NCBI RefSeq assembly: GCF_006636205.1
Contig: NZ_VIGB01000003.1
Location: forward strand, 434,001 to 498,000
Direction of reading: 5' to 3'
DNA: 64,000 nt
Source: Kitasatospora acidiphila
GTDB taxonomy: Bacteria > Actinomycetota > Actinomycetes > Streptomycetales > Streptomycetaceae
Below, one piece after another: positions 1 to 7,286 of the stretch (its first letter is position 1; every line of letters starts with the position of its first letter). The notes beneath the pieces were generated by a model that had not been told where the DNA came from, ran no database searches, and worked only from the letters and a program-made list of their open reading frames with translations. The position numbers and the translations under genes are program-made.

Positions 1-154
1 ACGCCTTCTCGCCGGTGATCGAGCTGCCGGCGCTCCGCGGACTCCCGCCTGGCGGCGCTGACAGGTCATCAGGAACGGGGACTCCCATGCGCGACGCCGG
101 TCGGATGCGGCAGAGTGGTAACCCGAACCGGCGAGTTGCAAGGAGACGGGGCCG

Positions 155-817
155 ATGACCGAGCAGAGCACGGGCACCACCACGGTCGAGGTCACTGAAC
201 CGGAGCTGCGGCGCAAGCCCGTGCAGCAGCGCAGCCAGCAGCGCCTGGAGCGGATCCTGAACGCCTGCGCGGAGTTGCTCGACGAGTCCGGTGCGGCCGC
301 GCTGACCACCAAGGAGGTGGCGGCCCGGGCCCAGGTGCCGATCGGCACGCTCTACCAGTTCTTCACCGGCAAGCAGAGCCTGCTGGCCGCGCTGGCCCGG
401 CGCAATCTGGGCCGCTACCTGGACCGGCTGACCAGGCGCCTGGAGGCCGAGAGCCCGCAGGACATCGGCGGCTTCGTGGACCTCGCGGTCGAGGAGTTCG
501 TGGCGATGAAGCGGGCCGTGCCGGGTTTCGGCGCCCTGGACTTCGGGCTGACCGGGCCGACTCCGCCCGCGATGGGCGATGTGACGCACCTGCTGGACCT
601 GTCGCTGGACAACAACACCGCGGTGGCGGCGCTGCTGCTCCGGCTCGTCTCCGAGCATGCGGTGGGCGGCGGACGGCGACCCGGGCCGCTCGCCCTCCGG
701 GTGGCCCTGGAGTGCGCCGATGCGGTGCTCAAACTGGCATTCGAGCAGGACCGGGACGGCGACCCGGAATTGATCGCCGAGTGCAAGGTGCTGTTGCGGC
801 GCTATCTGGCCGGCTGA
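155..817 (+). CDS. TetR-family transcriptional regulator
   Basis: 220 residues. The N-terminal part, roughly residues 25-75, is a typical TetR helix-turn-helix: a helix with ILNACAELLDESG, then TTKEVAARAQVPIGTLYQFF, ending in the conserved Y-F and a Lys. The C-terminal ligand domain is unassigned. A purine-rich GGAGACGGGG lies just before the ATG, which supports this start. The target is unknown. The next gene lies 150 bp downstream on the same strand and is unrelated, so no operon is implied. Confidence 0.9.
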   Translation: MTEQSTGTTTVEVTEPELRRKPVQQRSQQRLERILNACAELLDESGAAALTTKEVAARAQVPIGTLYQFFTGKQSLLAALARRNLGRYLDRLTRRLEAESPQDIGGFVDLAVEEFVAMKRAVPGFGALDFGLTGPTPPAMGDVTHLLDLSLDNNTAVAALLLRLVSEHAVGGGRRPGPLALRVALECADAVLKLAFEQDRDGDPELIAECKVLLRRYLAG

Positions 818-958
818 CGGCCGACATTGAAGACGCTCAACCAGAACACGGGCTCGACAGCCATGGTGTCCGTTCGAATTCACGCCACCCCCATGGGTCA
901 ATTCACCCATCCAGATCAAAGTTTCACATTCGCCCGACCGCGCGCCTGATTATCGTCC

Positions 959-1575
959 ATGGTCATGAAAGGCGATGACGACCCACCGGAGCCCGGCCCG
1001 CCGGACCAGGACCTCCCGGGAGACCACGAACACCACGGTCACCATCACCACCACCCCGGCCACTGCGGACATCCGCCGCACCACGGCCACCACCACCACT
1101 GCGACCCGCCGGGCCCGCCACCCCCCTGCGGCCCGCCGACCCCGCCGCCCGTGCCGAGTCCGCCCCCGGTACCGACACCGCCGGCACCGCCCACGCCGCC
1201 CGCACCGCCGACACCCCCCGCACCGCCGACTCCCCCGGCACCGCCCGCTCCGCCCACGCCGGCCGCGCCCACCACCCATCCGGCGCGCCCGACTCCCGCT
1301 CCCCCGCCCACTCCCAAGCCGCACACCGCCGCCCCGCCGCACACCCCCTCCCCACCCCGACACCGTCGCCGACCCCCACCCTCGCCCTGCCCGCCCCGCC
1401 ACCGCCCAGCCACCTGCGCACCGCCACCGCGATGCCCGTGCACCGCCCGCCCGACCCCGGCACGACCCCGACGGCGGACGCCCAGAGCGCCTTCGCCTTC
1501 GTCGCGATCACCATCCCGGCCCTGCTCGCCGCGGCCGTCAGCTTCATCAACCACACCACAGGGAGGCGTCGTTGA
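959..1575 (+). CDS. His/Pro-rich protein with apparent frame change into a membrane anchor
   Basis: Starting at ATG 959 (or 965), the frame encodes an acidic head, two His clusters (about residues 23-48) and a long run of PPAPPTP-type repeats. Around 1340-1352, within C-rich homopolymers, the coding signature (G/C in third positions, PTPTPSPTPT-type sequence) moves to the next frame. That frame continues to a hydrophobic segment AFVAITIPALLAAAVSF, a short basic tail and a TGA at 1573-1575. I read this as one gene with a frameshift (sequencing error, real mutation or slippage). The alternative is two genes, the second a 47-residue membrane peptide from ATG 1432. The final TGA overlaps the TTG start of the next gene, which argues for translational coupling. 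No clear ribosome site precedes 959. Function is unknown; the His clusters could bind metal. Confidence 0.4.
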
Positions 1576-2303
1576 GTCTCGGAATCGTCCTCGCCGTGCT
1601 GCTCGGGGCCGCCGCGGCCGTGGGCATCCTGGCCGCGTTCGGCCGCACCCACCGGTCCCGCGAGGGCAGCTTCTCCTCGGGCGCGCTGGGCTTCCTCGGC
1701 TCCGCCTCGCTCTCGTCGTTCATGCTGGTCACCGGCTTCCTGATCGCCGGATCCTGGTCGAACCTCAACAGCGCGCGCGGCCACACCTGGGACGAGGCGA
1801 GGTCGCTCAACGCGGCCTACACCGACGCCGACGCCAGCACCCGGCCGCTGCTGCGCAGTTACGTCTCCGAGGTGATCGGCCCGGACTTCCAGGCGATGAC
1901 CCACGGCGACGCGTCACCCACAGCCTGGGCCGGCCTGGACGCCGTGCGCACTCACGTCGAGGCGCTGCCGGACTCCGCGCAGCGCACCACCATGCTCAGC
2001 GACCTGGACGACGTCTACACCAAGCGGCAGATCCGGCTGGCGGACGCCTCGGTCTCGCTGCCGGCGCCGCTGTACCCCGCGCTGATCGGCACCGGGATGC
2101 TGGTCCTGCTCTACGCGCCGATCGCCGGGCTGACCTTCCAGCGGCGGGAGGCGATCGCGCTCGGCCTGGTCGGGGCGGTGGTCGGCTTCGGCATCTACCT
2201 GGTGCTGCACATGACCCACCCCTACTCCGGCCCGATGCACGTCACCCCGGTCGCCTACCAGCAGAGCCTGGAGCGCTTCACACAACTGTCACAACAGAGT
2301 TGA
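1572..2303 (+). CDS. DUF4239-like (bestrophin-like) integral membrane protein
   Basis: 243 residues from TTG 1572, which follows GGGAGG at 1561-1566 and overlaps the previous stop (TTGA). The open frame continues far upstream, but that part is low-complexity and is the shadow of the Pro-rich gene. Membrane segments: residues about 3-23 (GIVLAVLLGAAAAVGILAAF), 35-57, and two near the C terminus (about 170-195 and 202-222). Between them is a soluble helical region with WxxARxLN and YxxxxIGPDF-like sequence. The two pairs of membrane helices around a central soluble region resemble the DUF4239 family, whose function is not established. Confidence 0.65.
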   Translation: MSLGIVLAVLLGAAAAVGILAAFGRTHRSREGSFSSGALGFLGSASLSSFMLVTGFLIAGSWSNLNSARGHTWDEARSLNAAYTDADASTRPLLRSYVSEVIGPDFQAMTHGDASPTAWAGLDAVRTHVEALPDSAQRTTMLSDLDDVYTKRQIRLADASVSLPAPLYPALIGTGMLVLLYAPIAGLTFQRREAIALGLVGAVVGFGIYLVLHMTHPYSGPMHVTPVAYQQSLERFTQLSQQS

Positions 2304-2333
2304 CGCAGTATTCCCTCCAACCTGACGCAGTAT
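2301..2333 (+). repeat. 11-bp direct repeat TGACGCAGTAT spaced by two helical turns
   Basis: TGACGCAGTAT occurs at 2301-2311 and 2323-2333, starts 22 bp apart, and is followed by an AT-rich CCGATATAAC. The first copy contains the stop codon of the preceding gene. The spacing puts both copies on the same DNA face, as expected for a dimeric or cooperative activator or repressor site. Confidence 0.5.
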
Positions 2334-2350
2334 CCGATATAACAGAAGCA

Positions 2351-2390
2351 GCCCGGCTCCGGAGGTGTGCGCGCACCGCCCGAGCCGGGC
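2351..2390 (+). terminator. Stem-loop, probable terminator of the DUF4239-like gene
   Basis: GCCCGGCTC at 2351-2359 pairs with GAGCCGGGC at 2382-2390. The loop itself contains GGTG and CACC arms. It lies 48 bp after the stop at 2303. There is no U-tract, as is common in streptomycetes. Confidence 0.55.
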
Positions 2391-2543
2391 CGACTGATCA
2401 ATCTACCCTGCGGTCACGCGCAGCGCCTCATCGTCGATGGTGAATTCGCCCACGGGCGACACATCTCCGACACGGCCGCCCCACCTGGGCGGTCGTCGCG
2501 TTTCGGCCGGTCGGCCGACCTGCTGATGATCGACAATGGGGCC

Positions 2544-3650
2544 ATGCGCCTCATCTCCGCCCTGGCCGGCACCCTGCTGCTGGTGCTCACCGTCGCCAGC
2601 ATCCTGCGCACCCTGGTGGTGCCGCGCGGCCTGTACTCCACACTGACCTTCCGGCTCTGGCAGTTCGGCCGGGCCGTGCTGCACCTGTGCGCGGCGCCGT
2701 TCGGCAACTACCGGGCGCAGGACCGGGCCCAGGCCTGGCTGGCGCCGCTGATGCTGGTCGCGATGCTGTTCTGCTGGCTGCTCGCCCTGCTCGGCGCCTT
2801 CACCCTGCTGATGGAGGCGACCTCGGGGCTGCCGTGGGACGCCTCGTTCCGCGAGGCCGGCTCCAGCCTGTTCACCCTCGGCTTCGCCAGCGGCGCCCGA
2901 CTGCGGCTCTCCGGCCTCGACTTCCTGGCCGCCGCCAGCGGACCGCTGGTGATCGCCCTGCAGATCGCCTACCTGCCGACCCTCTACACCAGCTACAACC
3001 GCCGCGAGGTGGAGGTCACCCTGCTGCAGTCGCGCGCCGGGGAGCCCGCCTGGGGGCCGGAGCTGCTGGCCCGTCAGTCACTGGTGGACACCGAGACCGC
3101 ACTCCCGCAGCTGTACGGGGACTGGGAGCGGCTCGCCGCCGAGTTGGGCGAGAGCCACTCCAACTACCCGGTGCTGCTCTCCTTCCGCTCCCCGCAGCCG
3201 TACCGGAGCTGGATCGTGGGCCTGATCGCGGTGATGGACGCGGCGGCGATCCAGCTGGCGCTCTGTCCGGAGAGCGCGCCGCCGGAGGCCAGGCTGGTGC
3301 TGCGGGCCGGCTTCACCGCGCTGCGCGACATCGCCCGGGTGGTCCGTCTCGACTACGACCCGGATCCGCAGCCCGATGCCCCGATCCGGATCAGCTACGC
3401 CGAGTTCGACGCCGCGGTCACGATGATCATCGCCTCGGGCTTCGAGGCGGAGCGGCCGACCATACTGGCCTGGCCGCACTTCCACGGCTGGCGGGTCAAC
3501 TACGAGGCGATCGCCTATGAGCTGGCCCGGCGCGCGGATGCCGTACCGGCCCTGTGGACCGGCAGCCGCGACTTCCCGACCAAGCCGATTCCGCCCCGCC
3601 GACCGGCCGACCGGCGCCCGGACCGCCAGGTCGGCGGCAGCGACGCCTGA
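2544..3650 (+). CDS. Ion-channel-like integral membrane protein
   Basis: 368 residues from ATG 2544; an upstream in-frame ATG at 2526 is possible. The N terminus is a membrane helix (LISALAGTLLLVLTVASIL), followed by a second helix near residues 67-92 (LAPLMLVAMLFCWLLALLGAF). Then comes a short amphipathic stretch with SLFTLGFASG, then a third helix (LVIALQIAYLPTLY). This TM-pore loop-TM layout is that of two-TM K+ channels, with TLGFA where the filter TVGYG would lie. The rest is a cytoplasmic helical domain of about 220 residues. Channel activity is an inference; the filter is not canonical, so an orphan membrane protein is equally possible. Confidence 0.55.
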   Translation: MRLISALAGTLLLVLTVASILRTLVVPRGLYSTLTFRLWQFGRAVLHLCAAPFGNYRAQDRAQAWLAPLMLVAMLFCWLLALLGAFTLLMEATSGLPWDASFREAGSSLFTLGFASGARLRLSGLDFLAAASGPLVIALQIAYLPTLYTSYNRREVEVTLLQSRAGEPAWGPELLARQSLVDTETALPQLYGDWERLAAELGESHSNYPVLLSFRSPQPYRSWIVGLIAVMDAAAIQLALCPESAPPEARLVLRAGFTALRDIARVVRLDYDPDPQPDAPIRISYAEFDAAVTMIIASGFEAERPTILAWPHFHGWRVNYEAIAYELARRADAVPALWTGSRDFPTKPIPPRRPADRRPDRQVGGSDA

Positions 3651-3958
3651 CAGGTCGTCATAACCGAATGGCGGTGGCACACAGATTCAGCCACCGTACC
3701 GTCGGGAATGCGCGAAAAGAAGCGACCTCGAATTAGTCGCATTTACGGGTTATCGGGACTATGCCGATCTTGGCTCTGTTTCCGCAGGTCGAAGCGGTAG
3801 CGCGGAGCCTTAAACGGGGGCGCGCGAAGATTCTTACACATCCTTCTGTGGCGGCGGAATGACATTCCACCCCCCACTCAGGTGTTGCGTGCGATGAAAT
3901 CTGACGAGGCAACAGACGTCAGTCGTCCTGCCACCGCTCATGAGGATGGAGAGATCCG
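3651..3958. other. Intergenic region upstream of the encapsulin gene
   Basis: This 308-bp stretch holds no credible gene. It is noticeably richer in A/T than its surroundings (3715-3790 and 3825-3900) and contains the dyad GGAAT-N3-ATTCC at 3856-3868, about 90 bp before the encapsulin start. That is a candidate operator or promoter element for the encapsulin-methyltransferase operon. GGATGGAGAG at 3944-3953 is the ribosome site of the next gene. Confidence 0.4.
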
Positions 3959-5377
3959 ATGTCGATCGAGACCGGGCCCGCGCCGACCGAGGCTCAGGAG
4001 GCCGCGACCCAGCTCAGCCTGAGCACCGGTGCCGCGCGCAACCTCGCCACCACCACCAAGTCCGAGCCGCAGATGCAGGGCATCAGCTCGCGCTGGCTGC
4101 TCCGAAACCTGCCCTGGGTGCAGGTGTCCGGCGGCACCTACCGGGTCAACCGCCGGCTCAGCTACGCGGTCGGTCGCGGGCGGGTGAGTTTCGCCAAGAC
4201 CGGCGCGGTGGTCCGGGTGGTGCCGCCGTCGCTGCGCGAGGTGCCGGTGCTGCGCGACCTCGAGGACAACGCGGTGCTGGAGGAGCTGGCCAACCGGTTC
4301 AGCCAGCGCGAGGTGGCGGCGGGCGAGGTGCTCGTCGAGGCAGGGCAGCCGGTCGAGGAGATCTTCCTGATCGCCCACGGCAAGATCAACCAGATCGGCA
4401 CCGGCAAGTACGGCGAGACCACCGTGCTCGGCCACCTGGCCGACGGCGACCACCTCGGCGATGAGGCGATCAGGCAGACCGACGCGCTCTGGGAGTTCAC
4501 GGTGAAGGCGGCCACCGCCGGCACCGTGATGGTGCTGCCCACCGCCGCCTTCCAGGAGCTGGTCAGCCGCTCCGAGGCGCTGCGCGAGCAGGTCGCCGCC
4601 TACCTGGCCAGCGCCGACCAGGCGCAGAACCAGCACGGTGAGGCCCAGATCGAGCTGGCCGCCGGCCACGATGGCGAGCCCGACCTCCCCGGCACCTTCG
4701 TGGACTACGAACTCGCCCCGCGCGAGTACGAGTTGAGCGTGGCGCAGACCGTGCTGCGGGTGCACAGCCGGGTCGCCGACCTCTACAACGACCCGATGAA
4801 CCAGATCGAGCAGCAGTTGAAGCTCACCATCGAGGCGCTGCGCGAGCGCCAGGAGTACGAGTTGGTCAACAACCCGGACTTCGGCCTGCTGCAGAACGCC
4901 GAGTACGACCAGCGGATCCAGACCCACTCCGGCCCGCCCACCCCGGACGACCTGGACGAGTTGCTCAGCATGCGCCGCGAGACCACCCACATCTTCGCCC
5001 ACCCGAAGGCGATCGCCGCGTTCGGCCGGGAGTGCAGCAAGCGCGGCATCTACTTCGGCAGCGTGGAGATCGGCACCCATCACATCCCCGCCTGGCGCGG
5101 CGTCCCGATCTTCCCGTGCGGCAAGATCCCGGTGGTCGACGGCCACACCTCCTCGATCATCGCGATGCGCATGGGCGAGAACAACCAGGGTGTGGTCGGT
5201 CTGCACCAGACCGGCATCCCCGACGAGTACGAGCCCGGCCTGAACGTGCGCTTCATGGGGATCAACGAGAAGGCCGTCATGTCCTACCTGGTCAGCGCCT
5301 ACTACTCCGCCGCGGTCCTGGTCCCCGACGCGCTCGGAGTGCTGGAGAACGTCGAGGTCTCGCACGCCCGTTCCTGA
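3959..5377 (+). CDS. Family 2B encapsulin shell protein with cyclic-nucleotide-binding domain
   Basis: 472 residues. The N-terminal arm and first part of an HK97-type fold ([21 protein letters not shown], residues 40-60) are interrupted by a Crp-like cyclic-nucleotide-binding domain at about residues 95-215 ([26 protein letters not shown], then GDHLGDEAI). The HK97 core resumes after about 240 ([55 protein letters not shown] in outline). Proteins of this architecture form nanocompartments and are genetically linked to 2-methylisoborneol synthase, which they package. The next gene, 57 bp downstream, is the matching geranyl-diphosphate methyltransferase, so this is the encapsulin of a 2-MIB-type locus. 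The usual cyclase gene is missing here. GGAGAG precedes the ATG. Confidence 0.9.
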   Translation: MSIETGPAPTEAQEAATQLSLSTGAARNLATTTKSEPQMQGISSRWLLRNLPWVQVSGGTYRVNRRLSYAVGRGRVSFAKTGAVVRVVPPSLREVPVLRDLEDNAVLEELANRFSQREVAAGEVLVEAGQPVEEIFLIAHGKINQIGTGKYGETTVLGHLADGDHLGDEAIRQTDALWEFTVKAATAGTVMVLPTAAFQELVSRSEALREQVAAYLASADQAQNQHGEAQIELAAGHDGEPDLPGTFVDYELAPREYELSVAQTVLRVHSRVADLYNDPMNQIEQQLKLTIEALRERQEYELVNNPDFGLLQNAEYDQRIQTHSGPPTPDDLDELLSMRRETTHIFAHPKAIAAFGRECSKRGIYFGSVEIGTHHIPAWRGVPIFPCGKIPVVDGHTSSIIAMRMGENNQGVVGLHQTGIPDEYEPGLNVRFMGINEKAVMSYLVSAYYSAAVLVPDALGVLENVEVSHARS

Positions 5378-5434
5378 TCGACCCGACAGTCCCGGCGCCC
5401 CTTCCCAACATCTCGACGAGGAGTCCGCAACGCC

Positions 5435-6298
5435 ATGACGACCACCACGCCCAACCCCGCCACCGTGCTGCGCACCGCCTTCCAGAAGTCGGTGGCCAAC
5501 TACTGGAACACCAACCAGCAGGACCCGGTCAACCTGCGCCTGGGCGAGATCGACGACCTGTACCACCACCACTACGGGCTCGGCGAGTACGACCCGTCGG
5601 TGCTGGCCGGGCCGGAGGAGACCCGCGACGAGCGGATCATCAAGGAGATGCACCGGCTGGAGACGGCGCAGGCCGATGTGCTGCTGGACCAGCTGGGCGA
5701 CATCCGCCCCGAGCACCGGCTGCTGGACGCCGGCTCCGGGCGCGGCGGCACCAGCATCATGGCCAACGCCCGGTTCGGCTGCGAGATCGACGGGGTCTCC
5801 ATCTCGGAGTACCAGGTCGGCTTCGCCAATGACCAGGCCGAGGAGCGCGGGGTGGCGGACCGGGTCCGCTTCCACTTCCGCAACATGCTGGACACCGGCC
5901 TGGAGACCGGGTCGCGGCGCGCGATCTGGACCAACGAGACCACCATGTACGTGGATCTGCACCAGGCGTTCGGGGAGTTCTCCCGGCTGCTGGAGTTCGG
6001 CGGCCGCTACGTCTGCATCACCGGCTGCTACAACGACATCACCGGCGGGCCGTCCCGGGCCGTCAGCCAGATCGACCAGCACTACATCTGCAACATCCAC
6101 CCGCGCAGTGAGTACTTCAAGGCGCTGGCGGCCAACAACCTGGTGCCGATCTCGGTGGTGGACCTGACCGCCGACACCATCCCGTACTGGGAGCTGCGGG
6201 CCAAGTCCTCGGTGGCCACCGGGATCGAGGACCCGTTCCTGACCGCCTACAAGGAGGGCAGCTTCCACTACCTGATGATCGTCGCGGACAAGATCTGA
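5435..6298 (+). CDS. gppmt: Geranyl diphosphate 2-C-methyltransferase
   Basis: 287 residues, the usual length for this family. It transfers a methyl group from S-adenosylmethionine to C2 of geranyl diphosphate, giving the 2-methyl-GPP precursor of 2-methylisoborneol. Seen: the N-terminal FQKSVANYWNTN segment, the SAM-binding motif LLDAGSGRGGTSIMAN near residue 97, and the family signatures TNETTMYVDLHQAF and GRYVCITGCYND. GPPMTs have an acidic/aromatic pocket formed by these segments. It is co-directional with the encapsulin gene 57 bp upstream (GAGGAG precedes the ATG) and is followed by a strong hairpin, so the pair forms a two-gene operon. Confidence 0.9.
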   Translation: MTTTTPNPATVLRTAFQKSVANYWNTNQQDPVNLRLGEIDDLYHHHYGLGEYDPSVLAGPEETRDERIIKEMHRLETAQADVLLDQLGDIRPEHRLLDAGSGRGGTSIMANARFGCEIDGVSISEYQVGFANDQAEERGVADRVRFHFRNMLDTGLETGSRRAIWTNETTMYVDLHQAFGEFSRLLEFGGRYVCITGCYNDITGGPSRAVSQIDQHYICNIHPRSEYFKALAANNLVPISVVDLTADTIPYWELRAKSSVATGIEDPFLTAYKEGSFHYLMIVADKI

Positions 6299-6311
6299 CG
6301 GTGTGCCGGTA

Positions 6312-6342
6312 GGGGCCTGGGCTCGGCAGGAGCCCAGGCCCC
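6312..6342 (+). terminator. Rho-independent-type terminator after the methyltransferase
   Basis: A perfect 12-bp stem, GGGGCCTGGGCT (6312-6323) with AGCCCAGGCCCC (6331-6342), has a 7-nt loop and is followed by TTGGCTTGT. It starts 14 bp after the TGA. Confidence 0.85.
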
Positions 6343-6352
6343 TTGGCTTGTC

Positions 6353-6379
6353 AGTCATCAATGACTTGATGACTCATCA
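6353..6379. promoter_or_regulatory. Overlapping palindromes upstream of the SDR gene (operator-like)
   Basis: AGTCATCA (6353-6360) and TGATGACT (6367-6374) form a dyad with a 6-bp spacer. TGATGA-C-TCATCA (6367-6379) is a perfect 13-bp palindrome sharing the second arm. A further TGAT...ATCA pair follows at about 6386-6397. The stretch is A/T-rich, unlike its surroundings, and ends at the SDR start. The regulator that would bind is not identifiable from sequence. Confidence 0.5.
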
Positions 6380-6401
6380 AAGCATTGATATACATCAGAC
6401 C

Positions 6402-7286
6402 ATGAACAATGACTCCGCCCTGCATGACTCCTCGCTGGATGACGCCTCACTGCACGGCCGCACCGTCCTGGTGACCGGCGCCACCCAGGGCCTCGGCCGC
6501 GCCCTCGCGCTGGACCTCGCGGGCGAGGGCGCCACCCTGCTGCTCCACGGCCGCAATTCGGAACGACTGGAGAAGGTGCTGGCCGAGGTCCGGGCCGCCG
6601 GCGCCGAGGCCCGCGGCTATCTGGCCGACTTCTCCGATCTGGCCCAGGTCCGGGCGCTGGCGCAGCAGATCGCCGAGGCCGAGCCGGAGTTGGACGTCCT
6701 GGTGCACAACGCGATAGCCCGCAACGATCCGAAGCTGCGGCAGCTGAGCACCCAGGGCTATGAACTGCAGCTCGCGGTCAACCACTTGGCGCCCTGGACG
6801 CTGACCACGCTGCTGCTCCCGCTGCTCCGGGCGAGCGGGGAACGCTCGGGCCGGGCCTCACGGGTGGTCAATGTCGCCTCGATGGGGCAGGCTCCGCTCG
6901 ACCTCGCCGACCCGATGATGGAGCAGGAGTACGACGGGCTGACGGCCTACTGCCGCAGCAAGCTGGCCCTGATCATGGCGACCTTCGACCTCGGCGCCGA
7001 ACTGCCGGCCCACGAGGTCACCGTCAACACCCTGCACCCGGCCCATCTGATGGACACCGAAGGTGTGCGGGCCTTCGGCCTGGTGCCCGCGGTGAGCGTG
7101 GCGGAGGGGGTGCGTCCGACCGTCCGGCTGGTCACCGATCCGGAGTTGGCCGGGGTGACGGGCCGCTACTTCGACCGGTTCACCGAGGCCCGGGCGCACG
7201 ACTGGGCCTACGATCCGGCGGCCCGTGCCGAACTCGCCGCGCTCACCCGGAGGTTGACCGCTCCCTTCACCGCACCGCTGGACTGA
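6402..7286 (+). CDS. Short-chain dehydrogenase/reductase
   Basis: 294 residues from ATG 6402; ATG 6369 in the same frame is an alternative, and neither has a good ribosome site. Rossmann motif TGATQGLG near residues 24-31, the acidic/basic region after beta-2 with HGRNS (NADP-preferring), NAxA after beta-4 (HNAIARND), catalytic Ser after VNVAS, and YCRSK as the Tyr-xxx-Lys pair. It therefore has a complete SDR active site. The substrate is unknown. The gene ends inside the tail of the convergent monooxygenase gene (20-bp overlap). The first 20 codons are built from repeated ATGACT/GATGAC words that continue the operator-like palindromes upstream. Confidence 0.85.
   Translation: MNNDSALHDSSLDDASLHGRTVLVTGATQGLGRALALDLAGEGATLLLHGRNSERLEKVLAEVRAAGAEARGYLADFSDLAQVRALAQQIAEAEPELDVLVHNAIARNDPKLRQLSTQGYELQLAVNHLAPWTLTTLLLPLLRASGERSGRASRVVNVASMGQAPLDLADPMMEQEYDGLTAYCRSKLALIMATFDLGAELPAHEVTVNTLHPAHLMDTEGVRAFGLVPAVSVAEGVRPTVRLVTDPELAGVTGRYFDRFTEARAHDWAYDPAARAELAALTRRLTAPFTAPLD

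Noticed and set aside
1..154. End of an upstream gene in the first 150 bases
   Set aside because: One plus frame is open, but it is short and has no recognisable end; I cannot support a gene.
2367..2543. Extended N terminus of the channel-like protein
   Set aside because: The stretch overlaps a terminator hairpin and precedes the natural hydrophobic start; ATG 2544 (or 2526) is more plausible.
3938..6361. Minus-strand frame of 807 codons across the encapsulin and methyltransferase genes
   Set aside because: It spans two well-recognised genes and their gap and has no recognisable domain.
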